Assembly (NCBI RefSeq): GCF_900162665.1
Contig: NZ_LT727813.1
Location: 905,669 to 968,168 of the forward strand
Direction of reading: 5' to 3'
Source: Oceanobacillus sojae
GTDB taxonomy: Bacteria > Bacillota > Bacilli > Bacillales > Amphibacillaceae
Length of the DNA stretch: 62,500 bases
Shown: positions 7,703 to 15,422 of the stretch, one piece after another
Numbering within the stretch: position 1 is the first letter of the stretch
How the letters are laid out: the number at the start of each line of letters is the position of its first letter
Notes under the pieces: generated by a model
What the model was told of the DNA's origin: nothing
The model's input: the letters and a program-made list of their open reading frames with translations, nothing else
The model's database searches: none
Program-made: the position numbers and the translations under genes

Positions 7703-9475
7703 CTACTCTGTCAATCCTTCAATTTCCATCACTTCAATGGTTGCTGTACCGTTATCCAGCAGCTGTGCTTCTGCCTCAATATTATCTCCCTGCTCCAGAA
7801 AGATTGCCAATGGAGCCTTGCTGGCATTTACAGTATAGATCGTTGTATCGTCTTCAAGTAAAAATTGGATAATCTGCCCCTGCTCTGTTGAGTTCACCAC
7901 CACACGGCTGACGGTCCCTTGAACCGTCTCAGTGACAGTATCACCAGTAGCTCCCGTGTTTCCAGGATCCTGTAAGAGAGCCATCCGATAGGCGTCCAAA
8001 GCAGCATTTGCGGTATCACCAAACACGACAAAGTCTGAATCATTCGCTTTAATGTAGGCATACTGCTTATGCAATCCATTCGGATCCAGTACATTGACAA
8101 CCCAGGTTGGATTCCCGTCAACATTGTATAGAACAGGCATATAGCCTTCCCATTTCTTCTCCGGGAATTCCTTATTAACGATTTGTTTTGCACCTTCACT
8201 GTCCATAATACCGTTGTTCTTCTCACCGCCATAATAGGTCAGCTCTCCGGTTCGTGCATTAACTAAAGTATAACCTAATGCAGAATCAATATTTTCTTTC
8301 GGAGAAGTCATATCGGTAAAATAAAACATATCTCCATTCTCATCAAACATTGGTGTCACGCCAGATTCCGTGCCAGATTGGTTAGGCAGCTTCACATCTC
8401 TCTTGCCGAAAACGCTGTTTAACCAGCCATGAACATATTTTCCATAATAATCATTCGTTAACGTAGCCATATCGGAGCTTACAGATCCCTCGATGAAGTC
8501 TGGAGCATCGTCTGTCTGATAGGCATTCATTTCTCCGGTAACCGGATCAATCACTACAACCTGAAGCTTATCTAAATTAGGTTTATTTGTAATGTGCATC
8601 GGTTTATAAATGGTTTGCACATACCAAGGCTTTCCGTCATCATCCACTTCAATTTGTGCCTCTCCACTTTGTATATACTGCGGAAATTTATTATAGATTA
8701 CACGCTTTACATACTTATGAAAATAACTGGAATTTGTATATTCCATAGGTTCCTCTTCAAACGTCGGCTGGGCATTTACATTTGTTGCAGAAATCGTAAA
8801 ATATCCGGCTGTTTCTTTCCCTCGAAGAAACTTCCAAAAATCAGCGAATTCAACAGGAGCAACATAAACAATTTCATCCCCCACCTGCTGTACCTGTAAC
8901 TTGCCCAGGTCATAAAATTGCGCATTCGGCACAACACTCATTGCCTTTTGAATTTTATTACGTGCAAATTCAGGAGCAACTGTAATTGGCGTTTCATCCT
9001 TTGATAAAGGCTTTGCCTCAGCCTCTTCTTTTACAGTAATCGTATTATGAGCGTTATCCAATACTGTAAAGCTTGTAATGATAACAGCGATAAATAATAA
9101 TAGTCCTAATCCAAAAATGCTGAACAATGGTATAAATAGCTTTTTCTCCATAAAATTATTTGGCTTTAATATTGCCGCCAAAGCCGGTATAAGAATAATA
9201 GCTGTAATTAAATTAATCACCAGCATATTCGGAACAGTAATCGCCGGCATCATAAAATAGTTGACAGCGACCATAACGATAAATCCAAAAATAAATAAAC
9301 CAAAAGCAAATTTCAGCACCCGTCCTGTAGGTGCGGATGATGCAACAGCTGCTACCACTGCTCCAATCACATATAATATCAAGCTCATTAAAGTTGCTAA
9401 TAAAATTCCCATTTGCTGCTCTTCCTCTCTTATTGCTGCATCTATATTACGATAGAGCACCAAAAAAGGATTCAT
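7703..9475 (-). CDS. Membrane-anchored protein with large extracytoplasmic region, unknown function
   Basis: A 590-residue protein I do not recognise. About five hydrophobic helices lie between residues 22 and 145, followed by some 440 mostly hydrophilic residues. That part contains repeated motifs of the form GKPWYVQTIYKP and GNPTWVVNVLDP, each before a strand-rich module reminiscent of PepSY-like folds (for example VIDPVTGEMNAYQT and LVNARTGELTYYGG). The C-terminal 90 residues look like a small beta domain. The first ATG has no clear ribosome binding site; the ATG at 9412 (MGILLATLMS) follows GAGAGGAAG and may be the true start. It is monocistronic, with terminators on both sides. Confidence 0.6.
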   Translation of the reverse strand: MNPFLVLYRNIDAAIREEEQQMGILLATLMSLILYVIGAVVAAVASSAPTGRVLKFAFGLFIFGFIVMVAVNYFMMPAITVPNMLVINLITAIILIPALAAILKPNNFMEKKLFIPLFSIFGLGLLLFIAVIITSFTVLDNAHNTITVKEEAEAKPLSKDETPITVAPEFARNKIQKAMSVVPNAQFYDLGKLQVQQVGDEIVYVAPVEFADFWKFLRGKETAGYFTISATNVNAQPTFEEEPMEYTNSSYFHKYVKRVIYNKFPQYIQSGEAQIEVDDDGKPWYVQTIYKPMHITNKPNLDKLQVVVIDPVTGEMNAYQTDDAPDFIEGSVSSDMATLTNDYYGKYVHGWLNSVFGKRDVKLPNQSGTESGVTPMFDENGDMFYFTDMTSPKENIDSALGYTLVNARTGELTYYGGEKNNGIMDSEGAKQIVNKEFPEKKWEGYMPVLYNVDGNPTWVVNVLDPNGLHKQYAYIKANDSDFVVFGDTANAALDAYRMALLQDPGNTGATGDTVTETVQGTVSRVVVNSTEQGQIIQFLLEDDTTIYTVNASKAPLAIFLEQGDNIEAEAQLLDNGTATIEVMEIEGLTE

Positions 9476-9529
9476 TTTTTATGTAAGTTATTACCGGGAT
9501 TTCTTAGAAACTGTTAATACTAATAAAAA

Positions 9530-9561
9530 AGACAGTACCCTTTACTAATAAAGGTACTGCC
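9530..9561 (-). terminator. Terminator after wrbA (works in both directions)
   Basis: Stem AGGCAGTACC-CTTT/AAAG-GGTACTGTCT with one G-U pair, flanked by A-runs on the left and T-runs on the right of the plus strand. It ends the wrbA transcript 17 bases past its stop. Confidence 0.85.
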
Positions 9562-9578
9562 TTTTTCTATACAGCTGA

Positions 9579-10190
9579 TTATTGATTTCCTTTTTTAACC
9601 CATTCAGCAGCAGTAACTGTACGCTCAGCCTGATGCTTAACAGCAGCTTGTACATCTTCAACCATTTTCCCGTCCTGATCCACAGTAACGCTTGTGCCGT
9701 ATGGATTCCCGCCAGCTGCGAATACAGCTGGATCAGAATAACCTGGTGGTACGATGATAGCTCCCCAGTGCATCATGCTTGTGTATAATGAAAGAATTGT
9801 TGCTTCCTGACCACCATGCGGGTTCTGTGCAGAAGACATCGCACTGACCACTTTATTAACTGTTTTTCCGCTCGCCCAAAGTCCGCCTTGAATATCTAAG
9901 AATTGTTTCATTTGCGAAGGCATGTTTCCAAAACGTGTTGGTGTGCTGAAAATAATTGCATCTGCCCACTCAAGATCTTCTGAAGCTGCAACGGGAACGT
10001 CTTTTGTTGCTTCAACAGTTGCTTTCCATACCGGGTTTCCTTCAATAACTGATTCAGGCGCTAGCTCCTGCACTTTTAATACTCTTACTTCAGCACCTTT
10101 AGCTTCAGCTGCTTCTGCTGCCCATTTTGCCATTTGGTAGTTGGTACCACCCATACTGTAAAAAATAACTGCTACTTTTGTATTTGACAT
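9579..10190 (-). CDS. wrbA: NAD(P)H:quinone oxidoreductase WrbA
   Basis: A 203-residue flavodoxin-fold FMN protein that reduces quinones by two electrons. The phosphate loop YSMGGTNYQMAKWAAEAA is near residue 11; TPTRFGNMPSQMKQFLD near 80 and the flavin loop SSAQNPHGGQE near 118 are typical of WrbA. I chose the ATG at 10190, which has AAGGAG nine bases upstream and gives the family length. The frame stays open to an ATG at 10247 with its own GAGGT; that start would add an amphipathic MGFLDKLFGK segment. Both may be used. Its likely promoter lies 330 bases upstream and carries an inverted repeat. Confidence 0.88.
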   Translation of the reverse strand: MSNTKVAVIFYSMGGTNYQMAKWAAEAAEAKGAEVRVLKVQELAPESVIEGNPVWKATVEATKDVPVAASEDLEWADAIIFSTPTRFGNMPSQMKQFLDIQGGLWASGKTVNKVVSAMSSAQNPHGGQEATILSLYTSMMHWGAIIVPPGYSDPAVFAAGGNPYGTSVTVDQDGKMVEDVQAAVKHQAERTVTAAEWVKKGNQ

Positions 10191-10494
10191 ACTTTCCATC
10201 TCCTTTGATTCATTCGATTTTCCAAATAATTTATCTAAAAATCCCATTTGCTGCACACCTCTTTCAACGCAGGCCCTGTCCTCCGATATCTGACATCACT
10301 CTTTTTATGCCTCATTCATTAATTTTTATACCAAATACCATTTATTTTGCTAAATCAGCATACTAAGGTATCAGGTTGGATCATGAGGCTTTATAAGCTT
10401 CGCCGATGATTCTCAGAAAATCCAGGGGCCATATGAGAACAATGATTCGTTTTAAAGATAATTATTCTTTTCAATTAACTTTAATTCAATTTTG

Positions 10495-10552
10495 TTTAAT
10501 TCATTTATATTGAATTAAATATAATTATAGCCTCTCTATTTTTATTTGTCAA
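10495..10552 (-). promoter_or_regulatory. Sigma-A promoter with downstream inverted-repeat operator (wrbA)
   Basis: TTGACA (10547-10552) and TATAAT (10524-10529) are separated by 17 bp on the minus strand, a perfect consensus. Immediately downstream, TTTAATTCA-N7-TGAATTAAA (10495-10519) is a perfect 9-bp inverted repeat over the expected start of transcription, as for a repressor site. The remaining 240 bases before wrbA hold no convincing gene, so they form a long leader or contain a second, unseen promoter. Confidence 0.7.
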
Positions 10553-10712
10553 CAAATGATTAACTACACCTTTTGTAGCGCAAATAAAGAAACAGTCTAC
10601 AATGAACTCACGTAGTACAGACTCTATTTAAAATTCCCGTATAAATTAGCGTAAATCAGAGAACATAAGGCTAAGCTTCGATCAAAATGATTAAAAAATT
10701 GAGGTGTTATAT

Positions 10713-10952
10713 ATGAACCAGCCTTACCAATGCCCGAGATGTAAAACAAACCGTTCCCGCTTTAATATCATCGAACAGGTAGCAAAGCCGGTCAAATTGG
10801 ATGCTAATACGGGTGCGGTGTTAAACGATTATGAGCAGGATCCATTAGAGGTCTTTCATATTGCTTACAATGGCCCTGACAGAAGGATACAATGCGGAGC
10901 ATGTGGTTTAATTGAGGATGAGAATACTTTTGCAAATACAAATACGCAATAA
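10713..10952 (+). CDS. Small zinc-ribbon protein
   Basis: A 79-residue protein with two Cys pairs, [11 protein letters not shown] at residues 7-17 and [11 protein letters not shown] near 61-71, spaced like a zinc ribbon. No other domain is present and no function is recognised. The ATG at 10713 has GAGGTG six bases upstream; a GTG at 10704 lies inside that site. It sits 25 bases before sspP on the same strand, so the two may form a small operon. Confidence 0.7.
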   Translation: MNQPYQCPRCKTNRSRFNIIEQVAKPVKLDANTGAVLNDYEQDPLEVFHIAYNGPDRRIQCGACGLIEDENTFANTNTQ

Positions 10953-10977
10953 TTACAAATACGGAGGATGGATATAA

Positions 10978-11130
10978 ATGACCAAAAATCGAAAAGGACC
11001 AAAGCAACAGGAGCAGCCTGATTTACCTCAAAGTCCAAAGCAGCCTTATGGTGAGCCTTTAGCAGGATCTCATAAAGTGAAAAACAAAAATCATTCCAGA
11101 CAAAAAAATAATGCGTCACATGATATGTGA
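10978..11130 (+). CDS. sspP: Small acid-soluble spore protein P (SspP/CotL-like)
   Basis: A 50-residue hydrophilic protein. The C-terminal half, with [19 protein letters not shown] followed by NNASHDM, matches the end of Bacillus SspP, a minor spore-core protein, nearly position for position (PEPLxGSKKVKNRNHTRQKH in the family, as I recall it). The N-terminal half is shorter. GGAGG lies ten bases before the ATG. Its presence argues for a spore former. The last codons and the stop are part of a 13-bp perfect hairpin. Confidence 0.88.
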   Translation: MTKNRKGPKQQEQPDLPQSPKQPYGEPLAGSHKVKNKNHSRQKNNASHDM

Positions 11131-11137
11131 CGCATTA
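11109..11137 (+). terminator. Hairpin spanning the sspP stop codon
   Basis: A perfect 13-bp stem with a three-base loop runs from 11109 to 11137 and contains the last five sense codons and the TGA of sspP. There is no clean T-run after it (ATTACCAGTT), so it may protect the mRNA 3' end or act as a weak terminator. Confidence 0.6.
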
Positions 11138-11186
11138 CCAGTTATATAATATACCATTTTACTTCGGCATTATAAGCCTCGAGACA

Positions 11187-12140
11187 TTAATTATTTTTGT
11201 CTATTAAAGCTTGTAGCGTTACTTCAAGACCTTTTTGAAAAGGAGTTGCTGGAATGGCACCAATTCTTTTTTCATATTTTTCTCCGCTCAAAACGAATCC
11301 TTCTTTGGTAAGGTACATGATTTCAACTATTTCTCTCATGAATTCATCGAACAAACCAAGCAGACGGATAACATTTTTAGTCAAAGGAATAACAGCCTTC
11401 TGGTTTCCTGTTACTTTCCGGGCGATTCGGATAATCTCTTTACCTGAAATCAATCCGGCTCCTGGTATATTCCAATTTTCACCATAGGAATCATCTTTTT
11501 CTGCTATATTTACAATCATTTTAGCCGCATCTGGTAAATAAACATATTCACGGGGTGTTTTTAAATTCCCAATAAAAATGGATGTTTTACCTGCAGCCAC
11601 CCCATCAAGTGTAGGCTGTAAATAAGAATTTTGTGATGTTGGTCCATAATAATCCGGTAATCTGACAATTAGAGCCTTTGCCCTCTTCCATTTCCCGCTA
11701 AATATCAGCTGCTCGAATGCTACTCTAAGTTTACCCTTTTTCGTATGCGGATTTTGAGGATGATTTTCGTCTCCTTTCGCTACCTGATGTCCATATACAT
11801 AAATCCCATCAACAATCACAATTCTTTTTCCCAAAGCGTCTGCCGCTTTCATTACACTTTCTCCCAATGGCATCAGTTTTTCTGCCATTTCCTGATATTT
11901 AACATTCGCACATTGAAAGATAACATCTGCATCTTTAGCAGCGTCTACAATTGTTTGGTAATCAAATATATCTCCCTGCTTATAGGTAAGATTCAAATGA
12001 TGATTGTGCCTGGCCATTAATGCTTCCAATTTATTTTGGGAACGCCCGAAAGCAATGACTTCTATTCCTCTGTTTAACAGTTCCGAAACAATCACTTGAC
12101 CAGTTCCTCCAGTGGCTCCTAATACGATTGCTTTTTTCAT
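11187..12140 (-). CDS. NAD(P)-binding epimerase/reductase-like protein (extended SDR)
   Basis: A 317-residue protein starting with the Rossmann motif GATGGTGQV (residues 8-16), followed by FGRS near residue 33, QGDIFD near 56 and DADVIFQCAN near 72. It resembles NAD-dependent epimerases or NmrA-like proteins; the usual catalytic YxxxK is not obvious, so the reaction is unknown. The ATG at 12140 (GGGAG eight bases upstream) is preferred to a TTG two codons earlier. It follows the TetR gene on the same strand. The palindrome TGATTAATCA precedes both genes, so that TetR protein probably represses it. Confidence 0.75.
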   Translation of the reverse strand: MKKAIVLGATGGTGQVIVSELLNRGIEVIAFGRSQNKLEALMARHNHHLNLTYKQGDIFDYQTIVDAAKDADVIFQCANVKYQEMAEKLMPLGESVMKAADALGKRIVIVDGIYVYGHQVAKGDENHPQNPHTKKGKLRVAFEQLIFSGKWKRAKALIVRLPDYYGPTSQNSYLQPTLDGVAAGKTSIFIGNLKTPREYVYLPDAAKMIVNIAEKDDSYGENWNIPGAGLISGKEIIRIARKVTGNQKAVIPLTKNVIRLLGLFDEFMREIVEIMYLTKEGFVLSGEKYEKRIGAIPATPFQKGLEVTLQALIDKNN

Positions 12141-12164
12141 TTTCAAAACTCCCTTCCATTTAGT

Positions 12165-12179
12165 TAGTGATTAATCAAT
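12165..12179. promoter_or_regulatory. Palindromic operator before the SDR gene
   Basis: The sequence tagTGATTAATCAat contains a perfect 10-bp palindrome (12168-12177) 25 bases upstream of the SDR start. The same 15 bases recur at 12761-12775 before the adjacent tetR gene. Confidence 0.65.
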
Positions 12180-12216
12180 AAATAACTAATAAAAAATAAA
12201 TAATCAACTTTATTGA

Positions 12217-12738
12217 TTACTTATTTTCTTTTTCATCAATCAGCTCAGGAAGGTCTAAGAAATAAGATATATTACAAAGCATTCCTCTTGCCAAAAACGT
12301 ACTGGCTTCTCTTTCCGCATCCTTTATTCCGGCAGTCTTGAATCTTTCCAAAGTATAGCTTCTAATTTGAGATAATCCTTTTTTCGCAATGTCCTGTATA
12401 GGCTTTTCGGTTACAGAAATACCTATTACCTGCACAGCAATCTCATTAGGATGTGACTCGGACAGCTCCTCATAAGCTTCAATCATTTTTCCAACAAGCT
12501 GATCCGGATTTGCTTCCACATTTTTAAATGTTTGAAGAATCCTTTCAAATGCCCGATCTAATGCGGCGATAAATAATTCTTCTTTTGTTTTGAAGAATCT
12601 AAACACATAAGGCTGAGAGATAGCTGCTTTTTCCGCAACCTGAGCGGTAGTTGCATTATAGTAGCCTTTTTCTGCAAATACTTCCAATCCTGCCTCCAGG
12701 ATCTCTTCCTTACGATTTTCCTTTGTTGATTTTGCCAT
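12217..12738 (-). CDS. TetR-family repressor
   Basis: A 173-residue regulator with a classic TetR DNA-binding domain at residues 8-55 (EEILEAGLEVFAEKGYYNAT, then QVAEKAAISQPYVFRFFKTK). The C-terminal ligand domain is helical and gives no clue to the inducer. The ATG at 12738 has AGGTG seven bases upstream; the frame extends six codons to a TTG without a site. The same palindrome lies in front of this gene and of the downstream SDR gene, indicating autoregulation and control of the SDR. Confidence 0.85.
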   Translation of the reverse strand: MAKSTKENRKEEILEAGLEVFAEKGYYNATTAQVAEKAAISQPYVFRFFKTKEELFIAALDRAFERILQTFKNVEANPDQLVGKMIEAYEELSESHPNEIAVQVIGISVTEKPIQDIAKKGLSQIRSYTLERFKTAGIKDAEREASTFLARGMLCNISYFLDLPELIDEKENK

Positions 12739-12760
12739 ATTAGTGCACCTGCCCAAATTT

Positions 12761-12775
12761 AGTGATTAATCAATT
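12761..12775. promoter_or_regulatory. Palindromic operator before tetR
   Basis: Second copy of tagTGATTAATCAat (palindrome 12763-12772), 23 bases upstream of the tetR ATG, identical over 15 bases with 12165-12179. Confidence 0.65.
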
Positions 12776-13054
12776 ACAAAAATAGCTTAACTCTTTTTTT
12801 AACTCAATGCAAGTATGATACAAAAATTTTTAATAAAAAATGAGAGGTATAAACTGCTGGAAAGCTTTAAAAAGAAATTGATTCCACTCGTTTCTTTCCC
12901 GGAAAATATCCAGGCCATATCTAGATTTAATTCCACTATTTCCAGTTACTCTCTCACTTCTGATTACTAGCTTTATTCAGGATAACATATACAGGTCGTT
13001 CGTCAGCAGATACATTCATCAACAATAGCAATTAAAAAATGCTGTAAAAGGTAT

Positions 13055-13106
13055 TTGACATCCATTTTATCTTATTTTACAATAAAAGTGTAAAATATGT
13101 TTTACA
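13055..13106 (+). promoter_or_regulatory. Promoter and operator of the XRE/membrane-protein operon
   Basis: TTGACA (13055-13060) and TACAAT (13078-13083) are 17 bp apart. Overlapping the -10 box is ATTTTACA-N7-TGTAAAAT (13074-13096), and its right half forms a second dyad, TGTAAAA-N4-TTTTACA (13089-13106). Three half-sites around the transcription start suggest cooperative repression, probably by the XRE protein encoded 30 bases downstream. Confidence 0.75.
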
Positions 13107-13136
13107 ATTAGATTTGAATTTGAAGGTGCTGTTTAT

Positions 13137-13340
13137 ATGCAAAATAGAATAAAAGAATGTAGAGAGAAGAAAGGGATTTCTCAAGGAGATTTAGCTGATT
13201 TATGTCATGTAAGCAGACAAACTATTAATGCAATTGAAAATAACAAGTATGATCCGAGTCTAAAATTAGCTTTTAACCTGGCGAAAATCTTGGAGGTTAG
13301 AGTCGATTGTTTATTTTTAAATGAGGAGGATGTTTCATGA
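13137..13340 (+). CDS. Small XRE-family regulator (YozG-like)
   Basis: A 67-residue protein consisting only of a Cro/CI-type helix-turn-helix: SQGDLADLCHVSRQTINAIE at residues 15-34, then NKYDPSLKLAFNLAKILEV. Such short regulators are usually encoded next to a membrane protein and repress the pair. AAGGTG precedes the ATG. It overlaps the next gene by four bases (ATGA). The dyads at its promoter are probably its own binding sites. Confidence 0.85.
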   Translation: MQNRIKECREKKGISQGDLADLCHVSRQTINAIENNKYDPSLKLAFNLAKILEVRVDCLFLNEEDVS

Positions 13341-13726
13341 CCACCCGAAAAATTGGCGCAATCATATTTGGTATTACTACTCTGATTATGATAGGATACA
13401 CCATCTATAGATTATTAACAGGAAAAAACGTTGGCTTCAATGAAATCATTGGAATTTCAATAGCACTAATGCTGTTTTTCTCTGTAGCTGCCTGGGGAAA
13501 TAAAAAGGAAAAAGACGGTATATATCAGGATGACGAATTGGGGCAAAAAATTACAGAAAAAAGTTCAAAAATAAGTTATTTTATTCTGCTCTTTGTTATA
13601 TTGGCCGCTGTGGCAGCTGATCAATTAGTGAATGGAATGGTAAATATATTTTTGTTGGCTGCGTTAGGTTTAGGAATAATCATATTACCTGTTGTTGAAT
13701 ATGTTATTGTCAAAAAATATCAGTAG
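13337..13726 (+). CDS. Three- to four-helix membrane protein in the XRE operon
   Basis: A 129-residue integral membrane protein. Hydrophobic segments lie near residues 7-24, 35-52, 76-93 and 100-122, with a charged stretch (KKEKDGIYQDDELGQKITEK) between the second and third. Proteins with this layout commonly accompany small XRE regulators in Firmicutes; their role is unknown. The ATGA overlap with the regulator implies coupled translation. Confidence 0.65.
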   Translation: MTTRKIGAIIFGITTLIMIGYTIYRLLTGKNVGFNEIIGISIALMLFFSVAAWGNKKEKDGIYQDDELGQKITEKSSKISYFILLFVILAAVAADQLVNGMVNIFLLAALGLGIIILPVVEYVIVKKYQ

Positions 13727-13746
13727 GTTTCCATTACTGACTACGT

Positions 13747-13782
13747 AAAAAAGCTTCATTCTTTATTGAATGGAGCTTTTTT
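13747..13782 (+). terminator. Terminator of the XRE operon
   Basis: Stem AAAAAGCTTCATTC/GAATGGAGCTTTTT (one G-U pair) with a six-base loop and a T-run, 21 bases past the stop codon. Confidence 0.85.
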
Positions 13783-13880
13783 ATATCTATTTTTGTCTTT
13801 TTTAAGGTATTCCATTTTCCCAGTCACTAGATATACTTCCCATTTCAATCAAAGTCACTTTTAACAAACAGCAAATACCT

Positions 13881-14393
13881 TTATTCTTCCGTAGGATTCT
13901 CCGGCCCATTTAATTCTAATTGATAAAAAGCTAAATCTCTCCATTGGTTAAATTTAAAGCCGGCGTTCTTTATAGTTCCTGCATGTACAAATCCAAATTT
14001 TTTATGCATAGCAATGCTCTTCTCATTTGCTGCATCAACCCCTGCAACCATTGTCTTGTATTCTCTTTCTCTGGCTACAGCAATAATTTCTTTCATTAAA
14101 GAGCTGGCAATCCCTTTTTTCCGATACTCTTTGTCTACATAAACAGAATGCTCAATAGAATATTTATAAGCAGGCCAGACTCTAAAAGGACCAAATGTTG
14201 CAAATCCTGCCACTTTGCCATTTTGTTCACTTACGAGGATTGGATAACCCGCATCCATTTTTTGTTTATACCATTCCTGCCTGTTTGCCAGAGTCTGCGG
14301 TTTATAAGTATATACAGCAGTAGTATGAAGGATGGCATCATTATATATATCTAAAATGCCTGCTAAATCTTCTGGAGTTGCTTCTCTTATCAT
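13881..14393 (-). CDS. GNAT N-acetyltransferase (phosphinothricin acetyltransferase-like)
   Basis: A 170-residue acetyl-CoA-dependent acetyltransferase. It begins MIREATPEDLAGILDIYNDA and has the acetyl-CoA loop YRKKGIASSLM near residue 91 and NEKSIAMHKKFGFVHAGTI near 123. This arrangement matches the Pat/YwnH group, which acetylate phosphinothricin or related small amines; the actual substrate is unknown. The ATG at 14393 follows AAGGAAG; the frame runs ten codons further upstream without a site. It stands alone. Confidence 0.8.
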   Translation of the reverse strand: MIREATPEDLAGILDIYNDAILHTTAVYTYKPQTLANRQEWYKQKMDAGYPILVSEQNGKVAGFATFGPFRVWPAYKYSIEHSVYVDKEYRKKGIASSLMKEIIAVAREREYKTMVAGVDAANEKSIAMHKKFGFVHAGTIKNAGFKFNQWRDLAFYQLELNGPENPTEE

Positions 14394-14534
14394 CTTATTC
14401 TTCCTTTCAAATCGTAATAACAAATCGTTATTAAAATATATGGATTATTTTATTTTTCATTATAAGTTAAATTCAATATAATACAATTAACACTTGCAAA
14501 ATTAACCCAGGGTTATATTTTAGGAGGAGCAGTT

Positions 14535-15308
14535 ATGAAACATCATGTAAAAGATATTTGGAATGCAGATTTATACGATGGGAATCATTCATTTGTATCA
14601 AAGTTTGGCAGTCATTTATTAGAGCTTTTGTCCCCTGTAGAAGGAGAGCAGATTCTTGATGTGGGCTGCGGAACCGGAGACCTGGCAAATAAAATCTATC
14701 AGTACGGCACTTATGTAACAGGTGTAGATAAATCCGAGAATATGGTTCAGCAGGCAAATAATAAATACCCAGATATAACATTTATGGCAAAGGATGTTTT
14801 AGAGCTCGAATACAAAAATACTTTTGATGCTGTCTTCTCAAATGCAACACTTCATTGGGTAAAGCAGCCTGAGGAAGCACTTCAACATATTTATAACAGC
14901 CTGAAGCCCGGCGGGAGATTTGTTGCAGAGTTTGGGGGTAAAGATAATGTTCAAATCATTACAAATGAAATGATCCACCAGGTTAAACAAGCTGGCATTT
15001 CCTATACACCGGAGCAATTCCCCTGGTACTTCCCAAGCATAGGCGAGTACACTACCTTAATGGAGCAAATCGGATTCAACGTGACGTTTGCCCAGCATTT
15101 CGACCGGCCGACACCTTTAGAAGGAGACAAAGGATTGCGGAACTGGATGAAAATGTTCTGTGGAAATATCTTCGAAAACCAGCCGGCAGCTGTACAGGAG
15201 CACGTAATGATACAAGTAGAAAATAACTTAAAGGAAGCTCTATATCAAAATGGTCAGTGGGTTGCCGATTATAAGAGACTTCGTGTCGTCGGGGTAAAGA
15301 AGAGTTGA
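14535..15308 (+). CDS. Class I SAM-dependent methyltransferase
   Basis: A 257-residue methyltransferase. The SAM-binding motif I is LDVGCGTGDLA (near residue 40), followed by GVDKSENMVQQA (motif II) and the post-motif SNATLHWVKQPEEAL near residue 98; SLKPGGRFVAEFGG follows. The length and the LHW segment recall trans-aconitate 2-methyltransferase-like proteins, but the substrate is open. AGGAGGAG lies seven bases upstream of the ATG. It is a single gene, convergent with hisS. Confidence 0.8.
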   Translation: MKHHVKDIWNADLYDGNHSFVSKFGSHLLELLSPVEGEQILDVGCGTGDLANKIYQYGTYVTGVDKSENMVQQANNKYPDITFMAKDVLELEYKNTFDAVFSNATLHWVKQPEEALQHIYNSLKPGGRFVAEFGGKDNVQIITNEMIHQVKQAGISYTPEQFPWYFPSIGEYTTLMEQIGFNVTFAQHFDRPTPLEGDKGLRNWMKMFCGNIFENQPAAVQEHVMIQVENNLKEALYQNGQWVADYKRLRVVGVKKS

Positions 15309-15355
15309 AAATACGATTGGTCCAGAACAGGGAGATAATTTGATTAAAACTATCT

Positions 15356-15387
15356 GGCAGAAATCTATTTTGAAAAAGATTTCTGCC
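15356..15387 (+). terminator. Hairpin between the convergent methyltransferase and hisS genes
   Basis: Perfect 11-bp stem GGCAGAAATCT/AGATTTCTGCC with a ten-base loop. The T-tract is poor in the plus direction, so termination strength is uncertain. Confidence 0.5.
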
Positions 15388-15422
15388 TCATAGATTTACA
15401 TATACTATAACCGGCAGCTTAT

